A stretch of 64,000 bases of DNA from Rhizobiales bacterium Ga0077525 (GTDB lineage: Bacteria > Pseudomonadota > Alphaproteobacteria > Rhizobiales > Xanthobacteraceae), in assembly GCA_001464835.1 (NCBI GenBank), contig LNDS01000032.1, positions 1-64,000 of the forward strand, in the 5' to 3' direction. Positions 35,929-45,076 of this stretch are shown here, one piece after another. The position numbers were made by a program, and so were the translations under genes. Within the stretch, counting starts at the first letter, position 1; every line of letters begins with the position of its first letter. The notes under the pieces are model-generated. The model was given only the letters and a program-made list of their open reading frames with translations, was not told the origin of the DNA and searched no databases.

Positions 35929-36046
35929 CGTCATTCCGGGTGCGAGCAATTCTGCGAGCGAACCCGGAATCCATAAGCTCGGCGCTGGGGATTAGATCCG
36001 GGTCCGTCCGACGCGCCTTCGGCGCGCCGGTCTTCCCGGAATGACG
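35929..36046. repeat. 118-bp intergenic element with 12-bp perfect inverted ends
   Basis: The ends CGTCATTCCGGG (35929-35940) and CCCGGAATGACG (36035-36046) are exact reverse complements. An internal GCGCCTTCGGCGC hairpin lies near 36013-36025. A related but shorter element with the same GTCATTCCGG ends is at 55187-55227. Such CATTCCGG/CCGGAATG elements are common between genes in Rhizobiales (from memory). Confidence 0.8.
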
Positions 36047-36048
36047 GA

Positions 36049-36711
36049 TCACGCCGTCGCGCTGGCCTTCACACCCGTGCCGATCGGGCACGAGACCCCC
36101 GTACCGCCGAGCCCACAATAACCGTGCGGGTTCTTGGCCAGATACTGCTGGTGATAGTCCTCGGCGAAGTAGAAATCCGGCGCATTGACGATCTCGGTGG
36201 TGATGGCGCCGTAGCGCTTCGCCTTGAGTTCCGGCTCGTACATCGCCCTCGAAGCCTCGGCCGCCTGCTTCTGCGCCGCCGAATATGTGTAGATGCCGGA
36301 CCGGTATTGAGTCCCTATGTCATTGCCCTGGCGCATGCCCTGCGTCGGGTCATGGCTTTCCCAGAATGTCTTCAACAGCTGCTCATAGGAAATTTTCTTC
36401 GGGTCATAGACCACCAGCACCACTTCGTTGTGGCCGGTGCGTCCCGAACAGACTTCCTCATAGGTCGGGTTGGGCGTCATGCCGCCGGCATAGCCCACCG
36501 CGGTGACGTAAACGCCGTCGAGCGACCAAAAGGCCTTTTCCGCACCCCAGAAACAACCCAGACCGAACGCGGCCTTCTCATAACCCTCCGGATAAGGGCC
36601 TTTGAGCGCGTGACTGTTGACGAAATGGTCTTTCGCCGTGCGCAGTTCAGTGGCGCGGCCGGGCAGCGCCTGTTCTCTGGTAGGCAGGGCAACTTTCTTG
36701 AAGCCGAACAT
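36049..36711 (-). CDS. msrA: Peptide-methionine (S)-S-oxide reductase
   Basis: A 220-residue MsrA that reduces methionine-S-sulfoxide in proteins. The active-site motif GCFWGAE is near residue 53, GYAGG and TGHNEVV follow, and two C-terminal Cys in [11 protein letters not shown] are candidate resolving residues. ATG 36711 (MFGFKKV) is used. The gene ends 3 bp from the palindromic element at 35929-36046. Confidence 0.96.
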   Translation of the reverse strand: MFGFKKVALPTREQALPGRATELRTAKDHFVNSHALKGPYPEGYEKAAFGLGCFWGAEKAFWSLDGVYVTAVGYAGGMTPNPTYEEVCSGRTGHNEVVLVVYDPKKISYEQLLKTFWESHDPTQGMRQGNDIGTQYRSGIYTYSAAQKQAAEASRAMYEPELKAKRYGAITTEIVNAPDFYFAEDYHQQYLAKNPHGYCGLGGTGVSCPIGTGVKASATA

Positions 36712-36810
36712 GATTTTGGTTCTCCCCAAATCGATAGCCGTAATATAGGCGCGCGGCCTTGCCGCCGAAACGGCGCGGCCGATCACGAGTGAGACAGAGC
36801 GAAGTGAGGC

Positions 36811-37128
36811 CTACCGCGCGTAGCCAATCAGCGGCTTGCGCTTGCGGCCCAGCAAAATGCACAAAATGCCGAAACCCCCGAGCATCGCCCAGCTCGGCGC
36901 GCTCAGGATGGCGACCGCGCCGGGGTCCCACAGCAGGCCGCCGGCATAGGGCTGCAGCAAGGGCTGCATCTTGGCCAAGCTCGCGCCATTGATGAGCTGC
37001 CACAGGTCGCGGACGCTGGTCATGAACACAGTGTTGGCGGCAATCGACTTCGTGCCATCATAAATGACCAGAATAAAGGCCGCGGCCAGGCAGAAAAGGC
37101 CGATAATACGAAGCAAAAAGCGGATCAT
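36811..37128 (-). CDS. Small conserved-looking membrane protein
   Basis: A 105-residue protein with an N-terminal hydrophobic segment (FLLRIIGLFCLAAAFILVIY) and a second near residues 72-92 (AILSAPSWAMLGGFGILCIL), followed by the basic tail GRKRKPLIGYAR. Two membrane passes with a periplasmic loop are likely. No family name can be given. It is monocistronic, 100 bp from msrA. Confidence 0.75.
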   Translation of the reverse strand: MIRFLLRIIGLFCLAAAFILVIYDGTKSIAANTVFMTSVRDLWQLINGASLAKMQPLLQPYAGGLLWDPGAVAILSAPSWAMLGGFGILCILLGRKRKPLIGYAR

Positions 37129-37283
37129 GGGGGTCTTCTTATGAGTCCATCACGGCAAAATTCGGCCGCAGCGAAGGCCACCGGATAGCCCGCGTCGCGC
37201 CCCGGTTCAACTCCGCAGGCCGTGCCGCGTCATCCTGACGCCTGATCCGGCTTGAGATTGAGGCCGCCCTTCTCTAGAGCATA

Positions 37284-37330
37284 CGCACGATTCTGTCCTG
37301 AACCGGGTTCCCACCTTTCCTAATCGTGCG
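37284..37330. repeat. 47-bp palindromic intergenic element
   Basis: Arms CGCACGATT (37284-37292) and AATCGTGCG (37322-37330) match exactly; the centre reads CTGAACCGGGTTCC. The layout (outer palindrome around an AACCGG core) matches the element at 59020-59068, though arm sequence differs. It lies 85 bp upstream of the malic enzyme gene. Confidence 0.75.
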
Positions 37331-37414
37331 CTATGGTCCCGGCCCGCCCGGTCCGGGCAGCATCCCTGTTGAAGTGTTCGCCGCCTTAAGACGCGGCGGC
37401 GTTATGGAGTTGAA

Positions 37415-39691
37415 ATGTCCGAAAAGCGCCCCGGCCGCACCCGCCCGACCTTTACCGAGCAAGAAGCCCTCAATTTCCATAGCGTCGGCCGGCCCGGCAA
37501 GCTCGAGGTCATCGCCACCAAGCCGATGGCGACGCAGCGCGATTTGTCGCTGGCCTATTCGCCGGGCGTCGCCGTGCCGGTGCTGGCCATCGCGGCCGAT
37601 CCGAGCAAGGCCTACGACCTGACCGTGAAGGGCAACTTCGTTGCCGTCATCACCAACGGCACGGCGATCCTCGGCCTCGGCAATCTCGGCGCGCTGGCAG
37701 CAAAACCTGTGATGGAGGGCAAGTCCGTCCTGTTCAAGCGCTTTGCCGACATCGACTCGATCGATCTCGAAGTCTCGACCGAAGATCCGGACGAATTCAT
37801 CAACTGCGTCAAGTTTCTCGGCGCCGGCTGGGGCGGCATCAACCTCGAGGACATCAAGGCGCCGGAGTGCTTCATCATCGAGCAGAAGCTGCGCGAGCTG
37901 ATGGACATTCCCGTTTTCCATGACGACCAGCACGGCACCGCGATCATCGCCACCGCCGGCCTCCTGAACGCGCTCGACCTCACCGGCCGCGATATGAAGA
38001 CGACCAAGATCGTCTGCAACGGCGCCGGCGCCGCGGGCATCGCTTGCCTCGAACTCTTGAAGGCGATCGGCTTCACGCCGGAAAATCTCATCCTCTGCGA
38101 CACCAAGGGTGTCATCTATCAAGGCCGCACCGAAGGCATGAACCAGTGGAAGTCGGGCTATGCGGTGAAAACCGATGCCCGCACTCTGGCCGACGCCATG
38201 AAGGGCGCTGACGTTTTCTATGGCCTCTCGGCCAAGGGCGCGGTCACCAAGGACATGGTCAAGTCGATGGCGGCCAAACCGATCATCTTCGCCATGGCCA
38301 ATCCCGATCCGGAAATCACCGCCGAGGAAGTCGCCGAAGTGCGCGACGACGCCATCATGGCGACCGGCCGCTCGGATTATCCCAATCAGGTCAATAACGT
38401 CCTCGGCTTTCCTTTCATCTTCCGCGGCGCGCTCGACGTGCGCGCCTCGACCATCAACATGGAAATGAAGATCGCCGCGGCGCGCGCTCTCGCCGCTTTG
38501 GCGCGGGAGGACGTGCCCGACGAAGTCGCCGCGACCTATGGCGGCCGGCCGAAATACGGCCCGGAATACATCATTCCGACGCCGTTCGATCCGCGGCTGA
38601 TCTCGCATGTGCCGCCGGCGGTGGCGCAAGCGGCGATGGATACCGGGGTCGCGCGCAAGCCGATCGCCGACATGGTCGCCTACAAGCATCAGCTTGAAGC
38701 GCGGCGCGACCCGATCGCCGGCACTCTGGTGCAGGTCTACGCCAAGCTGCGGCGTTCGCCGAAACGGGTTGTCTTCGCCGAGGGCGAAGAGGAACAGGTA
38801 ATCCGCGCCGCCGCGAGCTTCGTCGCACAGGGCCTCGGCACCGCACTGCTGGTCGGGCGCGAGGATCGCGTGCGCGAGTCCGCGAAGGAAGCCGGCATCG
38901 CGCTTGGCGGCGGCATCGAGATCATCAATGCGGCCTTGTCCAAGCGCAACAATGTCTATCTCAATTATCTCTATGAGCGCTTGCAGCGGCACGGCTATCT
39001 GCTGCGCGATTGCCAGCGGCTGGTGAACACCGACCGCAACTACTTTGCCTCGCTGATGGTGGCGCTCGGCGACGCCGACGCCATGGTGACCGGCGTTACC
39101 CGCAACTTCTCGGTTGCGCTCGAGGACGCGCGCAAGGTGATCGATCCCAAGCCCGGCCACCGCGTCATCGGCATATCGCTGGTGGTGGCGCGCGGCCGCA
39201 CCGTGGTCGTCGCCGACACCGCGATCACCGAAATGCCGACGGCCGAGGATCTCGCCGACATCGCCGTCGAGGCGGCTGGCGTGGCACGCCGGCTCGGCTA
39301 CGATCCGCGCGTGGCGATGCTGGCCTTCTCCACCTTCGGCCATCCGGCCGGCGAGCGCTCGGCCAAGGTCATCGACGCGGTGAAAATTCTCGATCACAAG
39401 CGGGTCGATTTTGAATATGACGGCGACATGGCCGCCGACGTCGCGCTCAACCCGGAACTGGCGGCGGCCTATCCGTTCTGCCGGCTGTCGGGACCGGCCA
39501 ATGTGCTGGTCATGCCGGCGTTCCACTCAGCGTCGATCTCGACCAAGATGTTGCAGGAGCTTGGCGGCGCCACGGTTATTGGGCCGCTGCTGGTCGGTCT
39601 CGACCGCCCGGTGCAGATCGTGCAACTCGGCGCCAAGGACACGCAGATCGTCAACATGGCGGCGCTGGCCGCTTATAATGTGAGCGGTTGA
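37415..39691 (+). CDS. maeB: NADP-dependent malic enzyme with phosphotransacetylase-like domain
   Basis: A 758-residue MaeB-type malic enzyme: oxidative decarboxylation of malate to pyruvate with NADP. The catalytic domain (1-430) has the Tyr of LAYSPGVAVPV, VITNGTAILGLGNLG, HDDQHGTA and a nucleotide-binding NGAGAAGIACLELL. The C-terminal part (from about 445, KRVVFAEGEEEQVIRAA) is a phosphotransacetylase-like domain found in this class and thought to be regulatory. Length is normal. It supplies pyruvate and NADPH when cells grow on organic acids. Confidence 0.96.
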   Translation: MSEKRPGRTRPTFTEQEALNFHSVGRPGKLEVIATKPMATQRDLSLAYSPGVAVPVLAIAADPSKAYDLTVKGNFVAVITNGTAILGLGNLGALAAKPVMEGKSVLFKRFADIDSIDLEVSTEDPDEFINCVKFLGAGWGGINLEDIKAPECFIIEQKLRELMDIPVFHDDQHGTAIIATAGLLNALDLTGRDMKTTKIVCNGAGAAGIACLELLKAIGFTPENLILCDTKGVIYQGRTEGMNQWKSGYAVKTDARTLADAMKGADVFYGLSAKGAVTKDMVKSMAAKPIIFAMANPDPEITAEEVAEVRDDAIMATGRSDYPNQVNNVLGFPFIFRGALDVRASTINMEMKIAAARALAALAREDVPDEVAATYGGRPKYGPEYIIPTPFDPRLISHVPPAVAQAAMDTGVARKPIADMVAYKHQLEARRDPIAGTLVQVYAKLRRSPKRVVFAEGEEEQVIRAAASFVAQGLGTALLVGREDRVRESAKEAGIALGGGIEIINAALSKRNNVYLNYLYERLQRHGYLLRDCQRLVNTDRNYFASLMVALGDADAMVTGVTRNFSVALEDARKVIDPKPGHRVIGISLVVARGRTVVVADTAITEMPTAEDLADIAVEAAGVARRLGYDPRVAMLAFSTFGHPAGERSAKVIDAVKILDHKRVDFEYDGDMAADVALNPELAAAYPFCRLSGPANVLVMPAFHSASISTKMLQELGGATVIGPLLVGLDRPVQIVQLGAKDTQIVNMAALAAYNVSG

Positions 39692-39744
39692 CGCCGCGGC
39701 GGCGACCTAGCAAAAGCAATCAACAAAACTTCTGGAGAAGCGCC

Positions 39745-40638
39745 TTGAGCAAGACCCTGTCCGGCGTCATCGCCGCCGTTGCCACCCCGATCGACGAAAA
39801 CGGCGCGCCCGACCTCAAGCGCGCCACCGATCTGGCGAAAAGCCTGCTCGACAATGGCTGCGACGGCCTCAACGTGCTCGGCTCGACCGGCGAGGCGACG
39901 TCGTTCTCGGTCGACGAGCGCAAGGCGGTGATGGACGCCTATAAAAAGAATGGCGTACCGATGGACCGTCTGATGGTCGGCACCGGCGCCTCCTCGGTCA
40001 CCGACGCCATCACACTGACTCGCCACGCCGCGGATTTGGGCTTTGCCGGCGCGCTGGTGCTGCCGCCATTCTATTACAAGGGCGTCACTGACGATGGCCT
40101 GGCCGACTACATCGGCGCTCTGGTCAAGGCAGCCGATGCGAGCAAGCTGCCGATCTACCTGTATCACTACCCGCAGCTCACCGGCATTCTCTGGAACGTG
40201 CCGCTGATCGAACGCTTGAGGAAATCCCATCCAAATCGCATCGTGGGTCTGAAAGACTCCTCCGGCGACATGGCTTTTGCACGCTCCGCCGCGGCCATCG
40301 GCAAAGACTTCGCCGTGTTCCCGTCGACCGAGGCCTGTCTGCTCGACGCCCGCAAGGGCGAATTCGCCGGCTGCATCTCGGCGACCGCCAATCTGAACGC
40401 CGATCTGTGCCAGCGCGCCTGGGCGAGCGGCGACACCGCCGCTTATGAGGCCGCCGTGGCGATCCGCAAGCTATTCGAGGGCCGCCCGCTGGTGCCCGGC
40501 GTGAAGACCCTGCTAGCCCATATCCGCAACGATCCGGCTTTGGCGCGGGTGCGGCCGCCGCTTTACGCCGTCTCCAGCGCCGACCGCGAGGCGATAACCG
40601 CCGGCAACGACGCCATCCGGGCTAAAAGAGCGGCGTAA
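39745..40638 (+). CDS. DapA/NAL-family aldolase
   Basis: A 297-residue protein of the dihydrodipicolinate synthase/N-acetylneuraminate lyase family. Schiff-base Lys is in RIVGLKDSSGD near residue 165, and the Tyr of YLYHYPQ lies before it; NVLGSTGEATS is the usual early motif. TTG 39745 follows TGGAGAAG by 5 bases; a longer frame from 39688 overlaps the maeB stop but lacks a ribosome site. A true DapA assignment is not safe: several sugar-acid aldolases share these motifs. Confidence 0.88.
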   Translation: MSKTLSGVIAAVATPIDENGAPDLKRATDLAKSLLDNGCDGLNVLGSTGEATSFSVDERKAVMDAYKKNGVPMDRLMVGTGASSVTDAITLTRHAADLGFAGALVLPPFYYKGVTDDGLADYIGALVKAADASKLPIYLYHYPQLTGILWNVPLIERLRKSHPNRIVGLKDSSGDMAFARSAAAIGKDFAVFPSTEACLLDARKGEFAGCISATANLNADLCQRAWASGDTAAYEAAVAIRKLFEGRPLVPGVKTLLAHIRNDPALARVRPPLYAVSSADREAITAGNDAIRAKRAA

Positions 40639-40705
40639 ACCCTTCCAAAAGACCGCATTTTCCGTCGTTGACGCCCGGGCGGAGGCTGACTATAAGCCAC
40701 GCCAC

Positions 40706-40727
40706 TGGAGGCTTCTTTTTGCCTCCA
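40706..40727. other. Perfect 7-bp hairpin ahead of rpsT
   Basis: TGGAGGC (40706-40712) pairs with GCCTCCA (40721-40727) around a TTCTTTTT loop. It could end the aldolase transcript or form part of the S20 mRNA leader; no run of T follows, so a strong intrinsic terminator is not supported. Confidence 0.5.
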
Positions 40728-40806
40728 CCTCATTTTCATAGACCGGTCGCTTTTGCGGACTGATCCGCCAGCCCAGACCAGTCGCCCGGATACGAACGAG
40801 AGTTAA

Positions 40807-41076
40807 ATGGCCAATACCAGCTCCGCCCGCAAAGCCACGCGCAAGATCGCGCGCAAGACCGAGATCAACAAGTCGCGCCGCACCGTGCTGCGCAACTCGG
40901 TCCGCAAGGTCGAGGAAGCGATCGCCTCCGGCGACCGCGCCGCGGCGATGACCGCGATCAAGGAAGCGGAACCAGCGATCATGCGTGCAGCGCAGCGCGG
41001 CGTCGTTCACAAGAACACCGCCAGCCGCAAGGTATCGCGTCTGGTGCACCGCATCGCCAAGATCGCAGCGAAATAA
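40807..41076 (+). CDS. rpsT: 30S ribosomal protein S20
   Basis: An 89-residue, Lys/Arg/Ala-rich protein: [20 protein letters not shown], then [16 protein letters not shown] and a C-terminal [15 protein letters not shown], all typical of S20. It binds 16S rRNA early in 30S assembly. The rpsT-dnaA neighbourhood is a familiar Rhizobiales arrangement. The start follows GAGAGTTAA. Confidence 0.97.
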   Translation: MANTSSARKATRKIARKTEINKSRRTVLRNSVRKVEEAIASGDRAAAMTAIKEAEPAIMRAAQRGVVHKNTASRKVSRLVHRIAKIAAK

Positions 41077-41371
41077 TTCTTCGCCGCGCGCAACGGGCGT
41101 TCCGTTCATTCTCTTCGTTCGCCCGCTAGCCGACATAACCGACGATTGGCCGCGCGAATTGCGTGGCGCATTCCCAAAAAACGTATGACAATGCCAGCAA
41201 CGGGACGCGGTTTGCGCGCCCTGGGTGCTTCGCATTCGTGAATTCATAAATCCGTCATTGCCTTGTTGCAGCAGTCTGCGCGTGCGGAATTTGCTGGACA
41301 TATCGCAACGCAAGCCGAGCACCACATAACGACGCCGCGGGTTTATCGCGGGAGCTACCTTCCCAATTCGA

Positions 41372-41385
41372 GCAAAAATTTTTGC
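41372..41385. repeat. 14-bp AT-rich palindrome GCAAAAATTTTTGC
   Basis: A perfect palindrome 773 bp before the dnaA start, in otherwise GC-rich DNA. It may be an operator or a bent-DNA element; no function is shown. Confidence 0.5.
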
Positions 41386-41462
41386 GCGCCCTGAACAACT
41401 TAGGGTGAAAGGGCCGGCAAGGACCCGGAAATACCTATGGCACAGGCACATCTTGCATTTCT

Positions 41463-41531
41463 GAATCAAAAAAAATCCAGCGCGTTACCGGCTGCAAGAC
41501 TCTGTCACGACTCACTGATTCCCGCCGACTC
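41463..41531. promoter_or_regulatory. Cluster of five GANTC (CcrM-type) sites
   Basis: GANTC occurs at 41463, 41498, 41509, 41517 and 41527, five times in 69 bp; about one per 290 bp is expected at this base composition. CcrM methylates GANTC in most Alphaproteobacteria and, in Caulobacter, methylation state affects dnaA expression. The sites lie about 630-700 bp upstream of the dnaA start. Confidence 0.65.
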
Positions 41532-42157
41532 ATCAACACCTTGGAAACCATATGGTGGACGCAGCAACGCGGATGCGCCGTCCGCGTGAGCGGCCCCGCA
41601 CGCTTGCACGCGAAAAGGAAATTGCCCCGTCCTTCGCCATGTGTATTTTCGTCAGTGCGCACGGCAATCGCCGGACGCGATCAGGAACAAGGATAGGTTC
41701 TGCGCTCATCAGCAGATGAGACCGGCTATTTATTGTCCGCAGGGAACAATAGGCCGCATCTTTCTGCAAACGTTGGAACCGCGCACGACAGACGGACAGA
41801 TCGGCGAAAGCCGGAACGAGATAGGGGGGCATGATGATCACAGTGGGATATTTTTCGACACGGTTCGTTGACGCGCGCAAGATTGCGTCGCTCAATACCG
41901 CTTCATGCAGCGCTACCGTCCGTCATATGCAGCCCTCCGTCGATCCATCGTCCGTCGATCCACTGTCCATTGTCGCGTTGAGCCCGTGCGCGCCCCCCCT
42001 TCCTCACTTAGCGGCGCAACAAACCTCGTCTCGCTGACGACCCGCCGGCTTTCACCGCCCCTTGCGGGCCCTTAAAGCCACCCGACGACCCCACCGCGTG
42101 TTTTTGTTGTGTCCGACCGTGTGTCGCGCTGGCGCTTTTTGCGCCGCGGAGAAACCC

Positions 42158-43639
42158 ATGTCCGTCCAAACCATTCAGCCAACAGAGAATAAAAAAATGT
42201 CCAACGACGATGACGAAAGCTGGTTGCGTGTCAAAGCGCGTTTGCGCGCCGAGGTTGGCGACGACGTCTTTTCGAGCTGGTTTGCGCGCATGGACCTAGA
42301 ACAGAACAGCGACGGCGTGGTGCGGCTGTCAGTGCCGACGCGATTTCTGAAAAGCTGGATCCAGTCGCATTATGCCGAGCGTGTGCTCGCCTGCTGGCAG
42401 GCTGAGCAGGACCAGGTCAATCGCGTCGAGCTGATCGTGCGCTCCGCGGTGCTCAAGACCACTGTGCAACCGAAGCCGAAGGCCGAATTGATGACCACCG
42501 CCAACGATGGTGCACGCGGCTTCGGCAACGGTATCAACGGTAACGGCGTCGGCCGTCCGATGTCGGCCGGCGATCCGGGCGTCCACGAAGCGCTCGGCGG
42601 CTCGCCGCTGGACGCACGGCTGACCTTCGACAGTTTCGTCGTCGGCCGTTCCAATACTTTGGCGCAGGCCGCCGCCCGCCAGGTCGCCGCCGCGCGGCGC
42701 AGCGATCCGGTGATGTTCAACCCGCTGTACATCCATGCCGGCGTCGGCCTGGGCAAGACGCACCTGTTGCAGGCGATTACCTGGGCCGGCAATGCCGGCG
42801 GCGAGCGCAAGGTGCTCTATCTCACCGCCGAGAAGTTCATGTACGGCTTCGTCTCGGCGCTGCGTACTCAAACGGCATTGGCGTTCAAGGAAGCGCTGCG
42901 CGGCATCGGCGTCCTGGTGATCGACGATTTGCAGTTCCTGCAAGGCAAGTCGACGCAGGCCGAATTCTGCCACACGCTCAATGCGCTGATCGATGCCGGA
43001 CGTCAGGTGGTTATCGCCTCCGACCGGCCGCCGTCGGAACTGGAAAGCCTCGACGACCGCGTCCGTTCGCGGCTGGCCGGCGGTCTCGTGGTCGAAATGG
43101 GCACGCTCGGCGAGGAACTGCGTTTCGAAATCCTCAAGGCCCGCGTCGTCAGCGCCCGCTCGCATCATCCATCCTTCGACGTGCCGCTGCCGGTCCTGTC
43201 CTATATCGCCAAGACCGTCACCCATAACGGCCGCGACCTCGAAGGCGCGCTCAACCGCCTGCTGGCCCACAACAAGCTCACCGGCCAATCGGTGACTTTG
43301 GAAATGGCCGAGCGCGAAGTGCGCGACCTGATCCGGCCGCAGGAGCCGAAGCGGGTCAAGATCGAGGACATCCAGCGCGTCGTCGCCCGGCAATACAATG
43401 TCAGCCGCTCCGACCTGCTGTCGTCGCGCCGCACCGCCAACGTCGTCCGCCCGCGCCAGGTCGCCATGTATCTCGCCAAGACCCTCACGCTGCGGTCACT
43501 GCCGGAGATCGGCCGGCGCTTCGGTGGCCGCGACCACACCACGGTTCTGCACGCGGTGAGGAAGATTGAGGGCCTGGTCGGCAACGACATGGCGCTGGCC
43601 GAGGAGATCGAGATTCTCAAGAGGCAGTTGCAGGAGTAG
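42158..43639 (+). CDS. dnaA: Chromosomal replication initiator protein
   Basis: A 493-residue DnaA. Domain I (1-90) contains [12 protein letters not shown]; a Gly/Asn-rich linker follows ([12 protein letters not shown]); the AAA+ domain has Walker [12 protein letters not shown], Walker [11 protein letters not shown] and RSRLAGGL; domain IV carries the DnaA-box-binding signature [18 protein letters not shown] 42158 follows GCGGAGA; in-frame ATG 42200 (MSNDDDE) is an alternative and the frame is open to 42062. ATP-DnaA melts the origin and starts replication. Confidence 0.97.
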   Translation: MSVQTIQPTENKKMSNDDDESWLRVKARLRAEVGDDVFSSWFARMDLEQNSDGVVRLSVPTRFLKSWIQSHYAERVLACWQAEQDQVNRVELIVRSAVLKTTVQPKPKAELMTTANDGARGFGNGINGNGVGRPMSAGDPGVHEALGGSPLDARLTFDSFVVGRSNTLAQAAARQVAAARRSDPVMFNPLYIHAGVGLGKTHLLQAITWAGNAGGERKVLYLTAEKFMYGFVSALRTQTALAFKEALRGIGVLVIDDLQFLQGKSTQAEFCHTLNALIDAGRQVVIASDRPPSELESLDDRVRSRLAGGLVVEMGTLGEELRFEILKARVVSARSHHPSFDVPLPVLSYIAKTVTHNGRDLEGALNRLLAHNKLTGQSVTLEMAEREVRDLIRPQEPKRVKIEDIQRVVARQYNVSRSDLLSSRRTANVVRPRQVAMYLAKTLTLRSLPEIGRRFGGRDHTTVLHAVRKIEGLVGNDMALAEEIEILKRQLQE

Positions 43640-43648
43640 GCTGCTTTT

Positions 43649-43754
43649 CCCGGGCGCGATGCAGCGTGCAACGCTGCGCCGCAGACCCGGGATCGTCCCA
43701 AACGCGGGCGGCTGGAACGGCCCCGGCTCGGCGCCGCTTCGCGGCGCGTCCGGG
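43649..43754. repeat. Highly structured intergenic element between dnaA and dnaN
   Basis: Outer arms CCCGGGCGCG (43649-43658) and CGCGTCCGGG (43745-43754) pair with one G-T wobble. Two perfect internal hairpins lie inside: GCAGCGT/ACGCTGC (43661-43677) and GCGCCGC/GCGGCGC with a TTC loop (43731-43747). The layout is like repeats common between genes in Bradyrhizobiaceae (from memory). It may attenuate readthrough from dnaA. Confidence 0.7.
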
Positions 43755-43918
43755 GCAAGGGTTTGCCTGTGCACACCTGGGGAAATTTGGCCGCACCCCG
43801 CCACCGCCCTTGCTTAAATGCCCCGCTCTTGCCACCTTTGCCCCCCGGCCCCGCATGAGCGGCAAGCCGGCGCGCCTGGTGTAAGGGCTCATTTTGAAGG
43901 CGCCGAAGCGGGTCTCCC

Positions 43919-45037
43919 ATGAAAGTTACTGTCGAGCGTGCTGAACTGCTGAAATCGCTGGGCCACGTCCACCGCGTGGTCGAAAGGCGCAATACCATCC
44001 CGATTCTCGCCAACGTGCTGATCCGCGCCGACAAGGGCAAGCTCAGCATGAAGGCGACCGACCTCGATCTCGAGGTCACCGACTCGATTTCGGCCGAAGT
44101 CGCCCCCGGCGGCTCGACCACCGTGCCGGCGCATATGTTCTACGACATCGTGCGCAAGCTGCCGGAAGGCTCGCAGATCGTCATCGAAGGCTCCGGCGAC
44201 CGCGCCGTGCTGTCGATCCGCGCCGGGCGCTCGCGCTTCACGCTGCAGACGCTGCCGGAAAGCGACTTTCCCGATCTGGCCGCCGGCGAAATGAGCCACA
44301 AATTCTCGGTTCCGGCCGCCGACCTCAAGCGACTGATCGACAAGACCCAGTTCGCCATCTCCACCGAAGAAACGCGTTACTACCTCAACGGCATCTATCT
44401 GCACGCCGCCGGCGGCGCCAAGGCCGCGACCTTGCGCGCGGTGGCGACCGACGGCCATCGCCTGGCGCAAGTCGAACTGCCGCTGCCCGAAGGCGCCACC
44501 GGCATGCCGGGCATCATCGTGCCGCGCAAGACCGTCGCCGAAGTGCAGCGCCTGATCGAAACCGGCGAAGGCGAAGTCCTGATAGAATTGTCGGCGGGGA
44601 AAATCCGTTTCTCGATCGGCAATGTGGTGCTGACCTCGAAGCTGATCGACGGCACGTTCCCCGATTACGGCCGCGTCATCCCGGCCAATAACGACAAGAG
44701 CCTGATCGTCGACAAGAAGGATTTCGAGGCGGCGGTCGACCGCGTCTCGACCGTGTCGAGCGAGCGCGGCCGCGCCGTGAAACTCTCGATCACCGGCGGA
44801 AGATTGGTGCTGTCGGTGACGAACCCGGATTCAGGCTCGGCCACCGAAGAACTCGAGGTCGAATACGATTCAGATCCGCTCGATATCGGCTTCAACTCGC
44901 GTTACCTGCTCGACATCGCCGCGCAGATCGAAGGCGAGGTCGCCGTGCTCAAGCTGGCCGATCCGGGTTCGCCAACCTTGGTTCAGGACAAGGACGCCAA
45001 GGGCGCGCTGTATGTTCTGATGCCGATGCGGGTTTAA
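43919..45037 (+). CDS. dnaN: DNA polymerase III beta subunit (sliding clamp)
   Basis: A 372-residue beta clamp of standard length: VERRNTIPILANVLI in the first domain, TDGHRLAQVELPLP in the second, and the C-terminal YVLMPMRV. It forms a dimeric ring holding polymerase III on DNA. Separated from dnaA by 279 bp holding a structured element. Confidence 0.97.
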   Translation: MKVTVERAELLKSLGHVHRVVERRNTIPILANVLIRADKGKLSMKATDLDLEVTDSISAEVAPGGSTTVPAHMFYDIVRKLPEGSQIVIEGSGDRAVLSIRAGRSRFTLQTLPESDFPDLAAGEMSHKFSVPAADLKRLIDKTQFAISTEETRYYLNGIYLHAAGGAKAATLRAVATDGHRLAQVELPLPEGATGMPGIIVPRKTVAEVQRLIETGEGEVLIELSAGKIRFSIGNVVLTSKLIDGTFPDYGRVIPANNDKSLIVDKKDFEAAVDRVSTVSSERGRAVKLSITGGRLVLSVTNPDSGSATEELEVEYDSDPLDIGFNSRYLLDIAAQIEGEVAVLKLADPGSPTLVQDKDAKGALYVLMPMRV

Positions 45038-45076
45038 GCCCCTTCCGCTTGCCCTCGAACGATCGGGACGAATGCC

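Larger units (their letters stand above)
41077..42157. other. 1.08-kb non-coding region upstream of dnaA
   Basis: No convincing gene in either strand. It holds five GANTC sites within 69 bp (41463-41531) beside an A8 run, a 14-bp AT-rich palindrome (41372-41385), and an 11-bp direct repeat CCGTCGATCCA at 41938 and 41952. No TTATCCACA-type DnaA boxes were found by eye. It probably carries the dnaA promoter; a role as origin is possible but unproven, since many Alphaproteobacteria replicate from a hemE-linked origin. Confidence 0.6.

Noticed and set aside
37331..39526. A 731-codon minus-strand open frame opposite maeB
   Set aside because: Shadow of a strongly conserved malic enzyme; no start signal or domain.
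40706..40727. A riboswitch or strong terminator before rpsT
   Set aside because: Only a simple 7-bp hairpin without a T run or conserved aptamer-like sequence.
41533..41895. A 120-codon minus-strand frame in the dnaA upstream region
   Set aside because: No ribosome site, mixed composition unlike neighbours, and it covers regulatory-looking DNA.
41077..42157. A defined replication origin with DnaA boxes
   Set aside because: No TTATCCACA-like box was found by eye, and the origin in this group may be at hemE; only the GANTC cluster and AT-rich features are reported.
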